NCBI RefSeq assembly: GCF_012489685.1
Contig: NC_080043.1
Span: 43,477,127 to 43,541,126 of the forward strand
DNA length: 64,000 nucleotides
Origin: Lotus japonicus
Taxonomy: Eukaryota > Streptophyta > Magnoliopsida > Fabales > Fabaceae
Reading direction: 5' to 3'
Part shown: in pieces, positions 21,001 through 32,356 of the stretch
How positions within the stretch are numbered: the stretch's first letter is position 1
Layout: each line of letters begins with the position of its first letter
The notes under the pieces: model-generated
The model's database searches: none
What the model was told of the DNA's origin: nothing
The model's input: the letters and a program-made list of their open reading frames with translations, nothing else
Translations under genes and position numbers: made by a program

Positions 21001-21804
21001 ACTGCTTTTATATATGTTGCATCAAACAATTGCTAAAAACATTTTCTAAACTTATAATTGTTTGAAAATTCAAGTTTCATTGGAACACATTTCAAACCCC
21101 CTTTCTTGTGTTACATTTTCCGATATTAGCTTTATCTTCTTATTTTGTAGGATCTACATGACCAATAAATTAGCTTGAAAATTTATTGTTTAAGTAAATG
21201 TTTCTAGCACGCCTCAATACTTAAATACCAATGGTTGTAATTATATGTTTGTGATCACATTTTCCAAATGTATAGAAAAAATTGTGTTATTTAAATCTGC
21301 TTCATTTAAAATCACTCTCTCTCTCTAAGCTCTCTATGTCTCTAAACTCTATCCCGCTTCACATCCTGTTTTGGGTGGTCGTCGCGCCACCGCTCCTCCG
21401 GCGCGGCGGCAACCCCCACCTTTGTTACCTTCTTCTGTCTTTCCCTTCTTTCTAACGTTTTTCCTGTTTTCCCTTTGTCTTTGTTTAGTTTCATGTTTCG
21501 AGGGTTTTCTTATCCCCCTTCTAGCTTCCTCCGTTTTCACCTCCTGCTTCTTCCCTTTTGGTCTGGAGTCTCCCCCCCCCCCTCGCCCCTTGTTGCTCCG
21601 ATTTCTGGTGTTGTTTGTGCTGTTTCTGGATTTCGACTCCGGATCTGTCCTTTGGAGATTCGATCCACCACCTATTTGACGACAATAGATATGTTCTTAC
21701 AGTTCTAGATCTGCGTGACTGGTGTTGCTGGGTGAAGGTGTGGTTGAAGGCACGGTGTAGCTGGATTGTCTTGGTGGTTCTGATCTGAGTATCCAGGTTT
21801 GGGT
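21001..21804. other. AT-rich DNA followed by a pyrimidine-rich GC-rich leader-like stretch
   Basis: 21001-21300 is AT-rich without features. 21300-21780 starts with CTCTCTCTCTC and is rich in CCTCC/TTCT; it looks like the 5' leader of a LINE or a gene. Its open frames have no recognisable content. Confidence 0.3.
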
Positions 21805-22195
21805 TTCGAAGAGGATTACAGCAGCTTACCTATAACAAAGGTTTTTTGAAAAGGCAGGGAATTTTCTCTTGCCATACTTGCACCCCATATAGGATTGTTG
21901 GTGTTTGCCCAGCTTGCTCAATTGCCATGGTCATCAAATTGTGGAACTTTGGACTAAAAGAAACTTCAGGTTTAATTTGTATTGCACTTGTGGCCTCCCT
22001 TATCCAGATCTAGGTGTTGAAGAACAAGTAGAGAAACAGTATTGTATGTGCGAGGACGGGCTTCATGAGCAGCATCTTGGTCTCAATTTAGATGAGATTT
22101 CCAGAGATGTTGATGAAGTGCCACTTTATGAGGATTTCATATGTAAGGCATGCCCCGTGTGGGATTTGGCCATGGTGAAGACGTTGGAGAGTTGA
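21805..22195 (+). pseudogene. Decayed fragment of a UBR7-type (UBR box + PHD) E3 ligase gene
   Basis: From 21831 one frame reads YNKGFLKRQGIFSCHTCTP, and after a 1-nt shift near 21920 NCHGHQIVELWTKRNFR, the UBR-box half of UBR7-type proteins. It then jumps directly to LYCTCGLPYPD and CEDGLHEQHLGL...EDFICKACP, the PHD-finger part, omitting the linker between the two regions. Frameshift, missing linker and the stop at 22195 show it is not functional. No introns are visible between the two parts, which suggests a reverse-transcribed or transposon-captured piece. In the parent family the protein recognises N-degrons and ubiquitinates substrates. Confidence 0.72.
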
Positions 22196-22727
22196 AGAGG
22201 AAAATTGTCCCATATATGTTTTGTGAAGAAAGCAAGCCGCTCACTCAGCATTTTCAGACAGACAGACACAGAAAGATAGGACGATGGCTGATCTGGGCTG
22301 AGTAGGTCAGCTTCTTTCTGGGGGCGCTGGTTCTGTAGCTGCTCACTGGTTCTTAGGTTTTACTGGGCCTCTCGCTGGTGGGGTGGGAGCTCTACTTTTG
22401 TTAGGTTTGCGCTGCCTTAGCCGCCGCAGTCTGGTCCCCGGTGGAGTTCCCCTCGGTTGCTTGCTTTGGGTCTCATCTCTACAGTGGTGGTGTTCTAGTT
22501 TGGGCCTATTGGTTTGCGCGTGACAGGATTGAGGCTTTATTTTGCAGGTGTCATGCGGCTTTCGCCGTTTTTTCGATTTCAAATATGGCATTTTCCTAGT
22601 GGTCCAGACTATAGGTTTTTGGGAGGTTATGCTGTAGAGACTGAGTTTTCCTTATCAGGTCACTCTACCCATTGAGAGGGGTTGTTTCTCAATCTTATCT
22701 ATATACATACATACATATAGATACCTG
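22196..22727. other. Unassigned sequence
   Basis: GC-moderate sequence with no frame of interest; a (TACA)n-like run is at about 22700. It may be the 3' flank of the element that carried the UBR7 fragment. Confidence 0.3.
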
Positions 22728-23213
22728 TATCTGTCCCCATACCCGCGTGGGTATCATTTTGAGTGCCAGTCCCCGTACCCTTTGGGTACCTATATGCTCG
22801 TACCCGTACCCATTACCCGCAATTTAGTTAACGAAAATGCAATTTTCATTCTCCAACATAAAATACTATAACTACTATTATAAAAAAAAGAGCATAAATT
22901 AAAAATACCAAAGACTATTCAAGTATTTAATAAGTAATATCATTCATTTTTAAAAGAGTAAGTTAAAAAGTTTGAAACTTTATTTAAGTTTGTTGATATA
23001 TATACTTTCAAGTGTGTATGCATATAATAATAAAAATTAATAAAGTGTGTGCGGGTATGGGGCGGGTTGGGTACTATAGTATCCATACTCGCACCCGTAC
23101 CCACTAATTTTTGCGGGTAATTACTCATACTCAACCTCATACTCATCTTGCGGGTTTTTACCCTACCCATTGTGGGTAATTTAAGCGGGTACCCAATGGG
23201 TCTCAGACCCATT
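22728..23213. mobile_element. GGGTACCC-rich inverted-repeat element (hAT-MITE-like)
   Basis: Both sides are rich in ACCCG/CGGGT words, and inner arms are inverted relative to each other: ATTACCCGCAATTTAGT (about 22821) against ACTAATTTTTGCGGGTAAT (about 23103). The centre is AT-rich. The outermost termini and TSD could not be fixed, so the limits are approximate. It is non-coding. Confidence 0.5.
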
Positions 23214-24700
23214 GTCAGAAAAAATTACTCTCTCCTCAAACCAGTTATGTTGCTTACCAGAAAAAACATCAATGGTGCTTGACTTTATACATTTGCCTAA
23301 TTTTGGATGACCATAAATGGGGTACTGAAAGTTCATTTGAAATTACATTTGCCTAAAAATTGTCAATGTTCTACGTCATCATACTCTTTGTTTCGTGCAG
23401 TCCCTTGACTTAGCAAAACAATTAACGTGAAATAGCATGACAGTGGGTTTTGAGTTTAAACCAATAAAAAATGATGAAGAAGACCTTTTAATGAGAAGAA
23501 GTAGGAGACACCATGGATGGAAAAAGAATCTATCGAAAAAATGAGAGTGATGTTGTGTGGTTAGTGAATGGGTTTGAAACCTGGAGAAATTTTTCATCAG
23601 AAGAAGGTGGAGACACCATAGATGAAATAGGAGGAGAACCGAAAAGAAAGTGGGAAGTGGGAGGATAGAGAAATTAGTTTTCTAGATTTAAAATATAAAA
23701 AAGAAAATTACATAAGTACCAGGATTTAATTAGCTTGAAGGAAAGGGCGTTGGGTTTTATTCTCAAAAAGAAAAGGTATTGGGGGCTAACTTAATCCTTC
23801 ACAAAATCAAATGGGATTAAGTTAGCATTCCCATATATATATATATATATTTCATTTTCAAAAAAAAAACGTAACTATTGAATTCTCAATCTACTAGTAT
23901 GATAGTTTACTTTATCTTCAAAAATGAGACTCTCCCATTAGAGAAGTCAAATTCAAATTATTTTTCATTCAACGAATATGATAGCCTACTTAAGCTTGTA
24001 AATTGAGTCATTTACTTTTGTGCATTCAAATTCATATCATATTTTTTTATTCAGAAATTCATATCATTGAAATCATTGAAGGCATAAAGATATCACTCCA
24101 CACATATATAATTATTATTTCCAGTTGTTCAAATCCATAAATTTTATCTTAAAAATATTGTTTTAAAATTTAGAAATAAAGTAATTCTCATGATTGCAAT
24201 CAAATATAAATAGAAATGCATTAAAATATATTAATAACTATTAAATTATTTTATAATATGTCATTTAGAATTATGATTATAGGGTAATAGTACTTTATAT
24301 TTTTTATATAAAATTTTTATATTTGATAATTAAATACTGAATAATTTATGCTTTAAATAAATTGGTCAAAAGTTAATGCAAAAGTAACTACAATATTTAT
24401 ATCAAAAATATTAAATAATATTAAAAATAGTAATTTAGAAATATATCAAAACAATAATTATTTGTAAGTATATTTATTGATATTAAAATGTTAAAGTAAT
24501 GAGTAACTTTGAATGTATAAAATAGTAATTTACATTACTAAATATATTATTATTAAACATAAAATAATTATATATCTTTAAAATGTCAAACATTTGAATA
24601 AAGTTTTTTATTTATATTTGTACAAGACTACAAGCTGTTTCCACACAAGAAGTTCTTCCCACCAACAATCATATTTGTGGAGACCTAATTTTCGCTAACG
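23214..24700. other. AT-rich intergenic region upstream of the F-box gene
   Basis: A (TA)n microsatellite is at about 23833-23850. The sequence is very AT-rich from 23820 to 24630. A TATA-like TTTATTTATATTTG is about 90 bp upstream of the F-box ATG. No other feature is seen. Confidence 0.45.
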
Positions 24701-26773
24701 ATGAAAAGCCTAGCAACAAGAAAGGAAGTGAAACAAAGTGATAACATGATTAGCCAACTCCCAGATGAGATTTTGCACTGCATCCTCTCTTCCCTTTCAT
24801 TCGACGAGGCTGTGAGAACCAGCATCCTCACCAAGAGATGGATACCCTTGTGGAGGCACACCTCAGGCCTCGACTTTGATGGGACTCGCATGATCAAGCC
24901 GTTAACCATGCTCCACAATCTAGACTACAACTGGTCCATGCTAAGAGCCGCTCGGGAGTACGGTGAAATCGTGAGGGATACCGTGCTGAACCGTCACCTC
25001 AACGGTGACTTGACCATGTGTTGCTTCAGGCACTTCCATAAGAGCCTTGAACCTGGAGAATTGGAAGCTTTGGTTCAGCTCGTGGTGAAGGTATACAAAA
25101 ACTTGTGCTCTCTTTCCTTAGAATGTTGTTTTGACCCGAGAGCTTTGGTTCAACCTTTTGGATATATGAAACTTAATTTCACTCCTAGCATCTTTTCGAA
25201 TCTGAGTTCGCTTGTGCTGAACAACTATGTGATGGAGAGGGCTACTACATCTGCATTTGAGGGTTGTGAGAAGTTGACGACCCTCAAAATGAAGAAAATG
25301 ATCATGGAGGAGGGAGCTGTCAATGATGTTCTAGAAAAATGCTCCAGTTTGGAGAGATTTAGCTTAATAGAGTCAACCGGGTTCAAAAAACTTAGGATTT
25401 GTCATGCTGGTCTCAAGTTCTTGGAACTCAGGTGGTTGATCATGAGTGAGATAAATGTTTCGGTTGAGGATCTTCAGGAATTGGTGCTCGATTCTCTTGT
25501 TTGCCAAACAAAGGGTCTAAAAATTGATGTCGTGAACGTCATAACATTTCGTTCCTACTGCAGCTCAATTTCAAAGTGCTTAGAGGAAAGCTTTTTAAAA
25601 ACCCAGGACATTCTTGAAAACTGCAGTGATCTTTTTGTAAGTTCTCTTTCATTTGAAATTGTGTTTGCCATTGAAATAATTGTTTTAAATTTTTATAACC
25701 TTTTTATCGTGAAATTTGTATACAAGTAAGGTAGATGTTCCCGCAATGTTATGCCTCTACATGATTCTAAAGTCAACCAATATACAAGTAAGGTAGATGT
25801 TCCCGCAGTGTTATGTCATAATCTTTAATGAACCCATGAAAAAATATGTTCTCACATTTGTGGTGACATCCAAAAACTTGATACTTCAATCACAATTGTG
25901 ACTACATTAGATGATTTAAGGCGTAATATCTATTTCTAGATTTATATAATTGAAAAAATAATGATTATTTTGTCATCATAAAATTGTGATGTTTTATTAC
26001 TAACTAGGGTTTCTCTTTTAGATAAAGTGTTATTGATTGTGATAATCTCTTCATTTTAGGTATCTCGAGCGAACAATATTTTTCGAAATCTATTATGTAT
26101 GTCAATTGATTTAGATTTGAACAGCAAAAGAGAAGCTTTAGCACTTTCATTCGTACTCAAATCGTGCACCAAACTCCAATCTCTTGAAATTACTATACCG
26201 GTATGTGACTCATAACCTTGCTGCACTAGTGTTATAGCTTCCATTTGGTTATTTACTCATTAAGCTAAACATTGAGTAATGAAATTCTACCTTATTGATT
26301 GTATTTTATAGGTAGTGAAGGATTCATCTTCGACTGGTAATTATGATGATGGTGCTTTACCATTTCCCAAGTCAATTTTCTGGGAGAAACGACCAATAAT
26401 GTATAACAATCATGATCACAAGTTAAAATATGTTACTGTAAGGGGGTTTACAGGCAAAGAACTAGAAGTGAATTTTCTTGAGCATTTGATTACTAGAGGC
26501 ACCATGATGGAAAAGATTACTATAATATACAATTCCTTAGTAGTGGGAAAGGCAACTTATTTACAGTCACTGCGAAGAGCATCAATTTATCTCTCCATCA
26601 TATTGAAGTCGCAGAGTAAGAATGCTTTAATTGATGTTGCTCAAGTAGTCCAGGACAAGCTATCAGGTCTGAAGAGAAATCACAATTTCAAACAAGTGAT
26701 GATCAACATGAATGAATTAGAGAGTGAATTTTACCTGGCCCAAATAAATAAAAAGGGAGTCTTTCCTTATTGA
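24701..26773 (+). CDS. F-box/LRR protein (three exons, 512 aa)
   Basis: Proposed coding exons are 24701-25636, 26060-26200 and 26312-26773, all in phase; donors TTT|GTAAGT and CCG|GTATGT, acceptors TTTTAG| and TTATAG|. The spliced frame has no stop until TGA at 26773. The F-box is at residues about 16-60 (ISQLPDEILHCILSSLSFDE, TKRWIPLWR), a leucine-rich-repeat-like region at about 130-370 (SNLSSLVLNN, CEKLTTLKMK, CSSLERFSLI, CTKLQSLEI) and an FBD-like C-terminus (LKYVTVRGFTGKELEVNFLE). Family role: substrate-recognition subunit of SCF ubiquitin ligases, binding SKP1 through the F-box. The substrate is unknown. An AATAAA is at 26827. It is the only intact host gene in the window. The exact ATG is supported by lack of an in-frame upstream alternative near the promoter. 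Confidence 0.85.
25719..25815 (+). repeat. Short direct repeat in F-box intron 1
   Basis: ACAAGTAAGGTAGATGTTCC plus CGCA(A/G)TGTTATG occurs twice, about 63 bp apart. It contains GTAAG words that could act as decoy donors. Confidence 0.7.
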
Positions 26774-27594
26774 GAATAAGATTCACATCATTTACTGTTA
26801 TAGCATTCAATTTCAAATTTTCTAGAAATAAATATGGGAAAGAACGCATACATAAGTCAATATTTGTACTTTGTCATTATTGAAAGTAATATATAATGAA
26901 AAAAATTATCTTAAAGCCCAGCAAATGCAATATTTGTTTCTATTGTTAATGAGATGAACCTAATCTTACATGTGCATTTAAATTCATAGTTAAGGACAAA
27001 CGACTATTTCATGTAGTTTGAAAGTACAGAAACATGTGGATATTGAACTATGATCTAAGGAAACAATTCAACAAGTTTGGTTTAATGCTGAAAGTTAATA
27101 AGTTCTATTGATCCATGTTTGGATTTGATCAGATATCCCAAGAAATCCAACTGAGTCAGGTGCAGTAGTTAAAAGTTGTTATTTGAACCTCTATATCTAA
27201 ATTTCAACTTCTAGGAGCCACACCTTTTGGGGAGGCGTTTGACCTTCACCACATTGGTTAGAATGAGAGAACAATTTAGCACATGAGAAAAATAATATCT
27301 CAAAAAAATATGAAACGCTTGAATTTTTTTTGGTTACAAGAGGAAAAGTATATGAAACACTTGAATCTGGCTAGGTTGCCTTTATTAAAAATAAAAACAT
27401 TTAAGTCAGTATAACCAAATTAGTAACTACTCATGGAAGATTGCATAGTTAATTGATGAGCTTTTAAAGAAGACTTTATTAAGCTTTGAAACTACGAACA
27501 ATGTTGTTCTTTTGATCGGTGATTGGCTGCATTTTGCTTAAAACAATGTGCTTGTATGGTTGTGTAACATGGTGTTGTTAAACAACATTTTTTG
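26774..27594. other. Intergenic, no feature beyond the F-box 3' UTR
   Basis: AT-rich sequence with a polyadenylation signal at 26827-26832. Nothing else is recognisable. Confidence 0.45.
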
Positions 27595-29950
27595 TGTAAC
27601 ACCCCATTTTCCAATTAGTAGAATATATATTAATTTAATTATTATTAGGTTATACAGTGATTTGAATAAATAGGTGATTTTACTATATAATAAGATGATT
27701 ATGAGATTTTATTATATAATAAGGTAATTAAGTGATTTTATTAGATAATTAGGTGATTATGTGATATATGGAGTGATTAAATTATTTAAATTGTATATGC
27801 GTGATATATGTTATTATCATTTAAATCTTATGTGATATAGTATAAGATTTAGATAAATAAGGGTTTTAGGTTTTAAGTGAGTAGTTGGGAGTGGGGCCCA
27901 TTGTAAGACTATTTAAGGGTTAGGAGTGAATTAGAAAGGGAGAAATCAGAATTTGAGAATTGGAGAAGTTAGCAGAGCAGAAGAAAAGAAGCGTGAAAGA
28001 GAGAAGGGGAGAAAAGAGAAGAAAAACCTAGACTTTGATCTTCAAGAGGTAAGGGTTTGGATTCATGTTCTATGGATTAGTATGATAGTGGGTAATGATA
28101 GTAAGCATGATTTAGGAACCCTAGGTTGCATAAATTCCCAAATTGAAATAGTTAGGGTTTGATTTCAAGATAAATTTTGGGGGTAGAAGATAGGCGCCCA
28201 TGATGCGCGGGTTGCACGCGGGGAATTTACGAGCTCTTGAACCCTATTTCGTGCTGTTTTAATGACTGAATTTGAAAAAGTAGTCTTCATAAAAGTTGTA
28301 TCCCTTTCTGTTATAAAACCTTTGCCGCTGGTTTCACGTCATTCTGACGTTTTTAGCTCTAGTTATATGCGTTTTAGTGAGGATAGATTTTTCACGAGTT
28401 GTCTCGTTTCTCACGAACTGCTGTTAGTGTTAGATTTTTCCTGACTTTTGTACTTCGAATTTCGATTTCAAAATTTACAGGGATTTACAAAACGTGTATA
28501 GGAAACCATGATAAAAATATTGGAGTTTTATGAGTGAATTTGAGGTATTTAAAAATTCGCCTAAGTTGCTGTACAATTTATAACCGTTTTGAATAAAATT
28601 AGTCATTTTAGGTGCAAAAGTTGTTTTCGAAAAATGATGTGGTGCGCGCGCGTGGTGATGCGCAAAGTGCGGTGGCGCGTGGCCAAGGCGAGGGTTGCGC
28701 GCGAGGTAGGTGGCACATGTAGGTAGTGGTGCGTGCGGTAGCGCGCGCATGAGGGGGTGGCGCAGGAAGATGGCGAGTTTTTTGGGGGGGGGGGGAATTA
28801 GGAAGAATCCAGTTTTTGTATAATAGTTATAGAATCTGTTATATATGAATTATATTTAATTTACATATGTTTAATAGTTCATTATATGATGTTATTTCTG
28901 AATTGATGTTATTTTTGAGATGCTAAGTTGTTGTGATTGCAAGTTGTATAATTGATAACATGTAATATGTATTTTGTGCAACTGGTGATGAGGTGATGAA
29001 TATGCTAAACTAATTAGGACTTGGAGATGGTCTGAATATGCATATGTTAGTTGAGTTTTGCACAATACACATGTCAAGAGACAATGTTTGCTAGTTCTCG
29101 TGGAGGCTATTGACTTGTCCCAAAACTGGAGTGGTTTTGAAGTCTAGAGCGAGGGCTTTATTGGTGGTTATCTGTCTGGAGTGGACGTGGTGATACCGCT
29201 AAGGATAACAGCTTTGGTACCAAAGGCATTTGCACGGGTCTCACTTGAGTCGTATTTGTTATTGTAAAATTGCTATGTTAGGCCTTAGAGAGTTGTTGAT
29301 GCTAATTAATGATAATTGTGATATTTTTGGAGCGATTTGATGTTGTGGTAATTGGAGACAATTATATTTATTTTACTTGAGCTGTTAATTACGGAGTATT
29401 GTCATATCTGTAAAGTAGATTGATTATATTAAATTACATAATTTATTATTTGTTAGTGAAGTGTGAAGAATTTATGTGAAACATAGATAAACTTTTACAT
29501 TATTTATTATTATGCTTATCCATATGATATGAGTTCTCACCCTTTTATTGGAATGATGTTCTATGCGACGTCGCTCAGGTACCGAGGATAGTGGAACTTC
29601 TCGCGATGGTTAGTTGGAGGAGCTAGTCTTTCATTTATGGTTTAGTTAGGGGAGTCATGCTCTGTTATGTAACACGGGGAAACGTTTAGTATTTTACCTG
29701 GATGTTAGGAGATATTTTGTGAACTCTCTTTATTTATTCTTGGAATATGTTTCATTTTGGAGTTGAAAAATAAATCTGCTGTGCTATGCATAAGATGTTA
29801 TGACACTAAAGTTGGAAATTTATATATTTATTTTGAGCATGACAGGTGTTTTGATTTATGGTTTTGGAGAATAAGTGTGACACCCTCTGTGTTATGCATT
29901 TTACTCTGATTTAAGCTATAATATTTATGCGGGGTTTAGAGGGTGTTACA
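27595..29950 (+). repeat. Solo LTR with perfect 5-bp TSD
   Basis: It starts TGTAACACCCCATTTTCC and ends GGTTTAGAGGGTGTTACA, flanked by TTTTG at 27590-27594 and 29951-29955. It is 2356 bp. No internal region is present, so the element was removed by LTR-LTR recombination. A TATA-like GACTATTTAAGGG (about 27908) puts the promoter on the plus strand. A donor-like CAAGAG|GTAAGG is at 28048. A GC-rich GCGCGCGC region (about 28640-28750) and a G homopolymer (about 28781-28793) lie in the middle. Its termini resemble those of the L1 family, but the body is different. Confidence 0.85.
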
Positions 29951-29991
29951 TTTTGTCTGATGTGCGACCAAATGTTCCAGCCTTTGGAGCA

Positions 29992-30913
29992 TGTTCTGTC
30001 CAAGAACATAGAGATAAGGTATTGTACCTAGAGTGAGAGGATTGCGATGTGAGAATCTTAGAGAGAAATGACGTAACCGCTTAGAGAGAGAATGTAATTG
30101 AATTTCAAGCTTTCATTTCTCAAATGAGCCAAGAGTCCCCTTTACAATTGGTAATCGCCCCATATTTATAGGCTTGGGGTTGGGCCTTGTGCCCCTAACC
30201 GCCCTTAGTGGGCCAGCTGGGCCTCTTAGGGGAGGCCCAAACTCCCTGCCTCACTCACTGCCCTGGGACAAGCGCCCATGGGCAAGGGCCTCTGGGTCTC
30301 GCCCAGTCCACAAGACACCGAGCTCGAAGCATGAGGGCTAAGAGTGTCTTAATATTGAGGCGTAAAATATGAGAAAAACTAACTAATGCCAAAGCTTAGT
30401 GATTAAGAATGATTGCCAACATGACATAGTAAGTAAAGCTAAGGCTAATTTTTGACTCCCTTCACGAGTCCCTCCGAGTCCACAGGTAGGCTTGTGGAGG
30501 TGGTGCTTGGTCCTCTAGCCTAGTCCCAGTTGTGACCGCCGTGAATCATGGTTGCCTGACGCGTGTAGGCCACTTGTAACGCACCGAAGAAGTGCGAAGG
30601 TCAGAGAATCTGCAGAATCCCAACCGCTGCCCTCGAAACGTCCCTTCAAATCATAATAAAACCTGCTAATTTGAATTTCAAACCAATCGGCTTCAGCCGT
30701 TGTAACTCCCATTTAATGCGCCGCTCTCATTCCCCAAAATTCATGTTACTTTTCAAAAGTAATCATTTCCTTTTGTCATTATGGGACACGATCTCCCACA
30801 ATCCTCCACACGCGGCTACGATCCCAACTGTTACTCCTCTTAACCTCTTCATTCCCTTTTACCCCATCATTCGCCACTTTTGGAATCCTCGTATCCTGCA
30901 AAAGAGCTAACAA
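29992..30913 (-). repeat. Tat-type LTR (Tat-A)
   Basis: On the minus strand it starts TGTTAGCTC and ends TTGGACAGAACA. It is collinear with the Tat-B 3' LTR (38729-39663): both contain CATGCTTCGAGCTCGGTGTC, ACCAATTGTAAAGGG and TCTCTCTCTAA(A)GCGGTTACG. 922 bp. A GA-rich tract follows it on the internal side. It is therefore the 3' LTR of a minus-strand Tat element whose internal part is mostly gone. Confidence 0.78.
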
Positions 30914-30959
30914 CTTAGCACCCCTTCCCATCCTCGTTCTTACTTTGCTTTTAGCGAAA

Positions 30960-31095
30960 ATGACTTCCCAACGCCGTTCTAAGAAATCCTCCCGTTCTCA
31001 GAGCACCGCCCCTGCATCTCTGTCCCCAGTTGCCCTTCCCCCTCCCGGAGGACTTCCCCTTGGCGACGAGGACATCGAAGCCTTTTGGCGTGCAA
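30960..31095 (+). pseudogene. Start of the Tat antisense extra ORF (truncated)
   Basis: MTSQRRSKKSSRSQSTAPAS and GLPLGDEDIEAFWRAM match the start of the antisense ORF in Tat-B (MTSQRRTKGSSRS...EIDAFW). About 45 codons remain before the sequence switches to integrase in the other element orientation. Confidence 0.75.
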
Positions 31096-31748
31096 TGTCC
31101 TCAAGGCAGGTTTCTACTTGCCCATGATGAGGAAAGATTGCGCGAAATCTGTGAAGAAGTACGAAAAATGTCAGATGTTTGCCGACTTGCCCAAAGCCCC
31201 ACCAGAGCAATTAGCTATGATCAGCGCACCATGGCCTTTTGCCATGTGGGGAGTCGACCTGGTGGGACCCTTTTCGACCGTCAGATCACAGATGAAGTTC
31301 ATCCTTGTAGCGGTGGATTACTTCACAAAGTGGGTAGAAGCCGAACGCCTTGCGAGCATCACCGCGGGAAAGATCGTAAGTTTCTACTGAAAAAGGATCA
31401 TGTGCCGGTTTGGGGTCCCGAGGGCGATCGTCTCGGACAATGGGACAAAGTTTGCAAGCAGACAAGCTAGGGAGTTCTGCGAGGAAATGGGCATACAACG
31501 GAGATTTTCTTAGGTGGAACACCCTCAGACCAATGGCCAAGCGGAGTCAGCAAATAAAGTGATCTTGCGAGTTTTAAAGCGTCGACTCTCTAAGGAAAAG
31601 GGAGTCTGGCTGGACGAGCTCCCGGTTATGATTTGGTCCTACAACACGATGCCGCACTCAACCACAAAGAAAACTCCTTTCAGGATGACCTACGGGGTGG
31701 ACACCATGCTGCCTGTGGAAATAGACAACAACTCTTGGCGGACAGCAT
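31085..31748 (+). pseudogene. Tat-type integrase fragment
   Basis: A single frame reads GFYLPMMRKDC...KYEKCQ (end of the HHCC zinc domain), WGVDLVGPF (first Asp), IVSDNGTKF (second Asp) and HPQTNGQAESANK (catalytic Glu), ending PVEIDNNSWRTA. It is interrupted by TGA at 31388-31390 (family has Trp) and TAG at 31511-31513. It is cut at 31749 by the SIRE-A LTR, whose left TSD is AGCAT. It is dead but carries all three catalytic positions. Confidence 0.85.
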
Positions 31749-31957
31749 TGTTGTTCCTTTGTTTGGTTGTCTGCATTTTAGCTAAGTATGTGTGTGTCAA
31801 CTTGTCGGACCCGATGTTGTAACATCTTGCCTGCGACATCTGTCCTGGAATATCTGCTGTTAGTTTATTATTTGGTAATCTGTAAAGCTTCGTATACAAG
31901 TTAGGTTTTGCTGGAAGCTTTTGTGCACCGTCAAGGAATATTCTGGGGTGTATTTAA
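31749..31957 (+). repeat. SIRE-A 5' LTR, left part
   Basis: It begins TGTTGTTCCTTTGTTTGG, matching the SIRE-B LTR start (TGTTGTTCCTTTTGTTG, minus strand at 46358). It contains ACATCTGTCCTGG-like words shared with SIRE-B. It is interrupted by Tat-B at 31958 and resumes at 39664. Confidence 0.72.
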
Positions 31958-32264
31958 ACCCCAGGGTCCCTCGCCCAGGTGCGCCAGCTCAGGGCGACAA
32001 GCGGACCAAGGACTTGGGCCTCCACCCAGAGGCCCAACCGGCCCATTAGGAAGGGTTAAAGGCGCCAGGCCCAACTCCACATCTATAAATAGGGGATGAA
32101 TATCAATTGTAAAGGGCTCTTAGCTCATTTGAGAAATAACAAGATTGAAATTCAGTTACTTTCTCTCTCTAAAGCGGTTACGCTCTCATTCTCTCTAGGA
32201 ATCTCACATCACGTTCCTTACACTCTAGGTACTATACCTCATCTCAATGTTCTTGGATAGAACA
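31958..32264 (+). repeat. Tat-B 5' LTR (5'-truncated)
   Basis: It matches 39357-39663 from ACCCCAGGGTCCCTCG to GGATAGAACA. TATA box CTATAAATAGGGG at about 32082. Confidence 0.88.
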
Positions 32265-32284
32265 TTTGGCGTCGTCTGTGGGGA
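32265..32284 (+). other. Tat-B primer binding site
   Basis: TTTGGCGTCGTCTGTGGGGA immediately follows the LTR end. It resembles the TTGGCGCCGTCTGTGGG site typical of Tat-lineage elements. I do not assign the tRNA. Confidence 0.65.
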
Positions 32285-32356
32285 ACGGTAGATTTCGATT
32301 CCCGGACTACGTGGATTTTCTGTGTGATTTTCTTCGATTTCTAGATTTTTCGATCG

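Noticed and set aside
21371..21679. ORF in the pyrimidine-rich stretch
   Set aside because: Proline/serine/phenylalanine-rich translation of CCTCC/TTCT sequence on several frames at once; no conserved motif.
31085..31740. Integrase fragment as part of an endogenous pararetrovirus or other virus
   Set aside because: The motif spacing and neighbours (Tat LTR, Tat antisense ORF) fit a Ty3/Gypsy retrotransposon, and pararetroviruses lack integrase.
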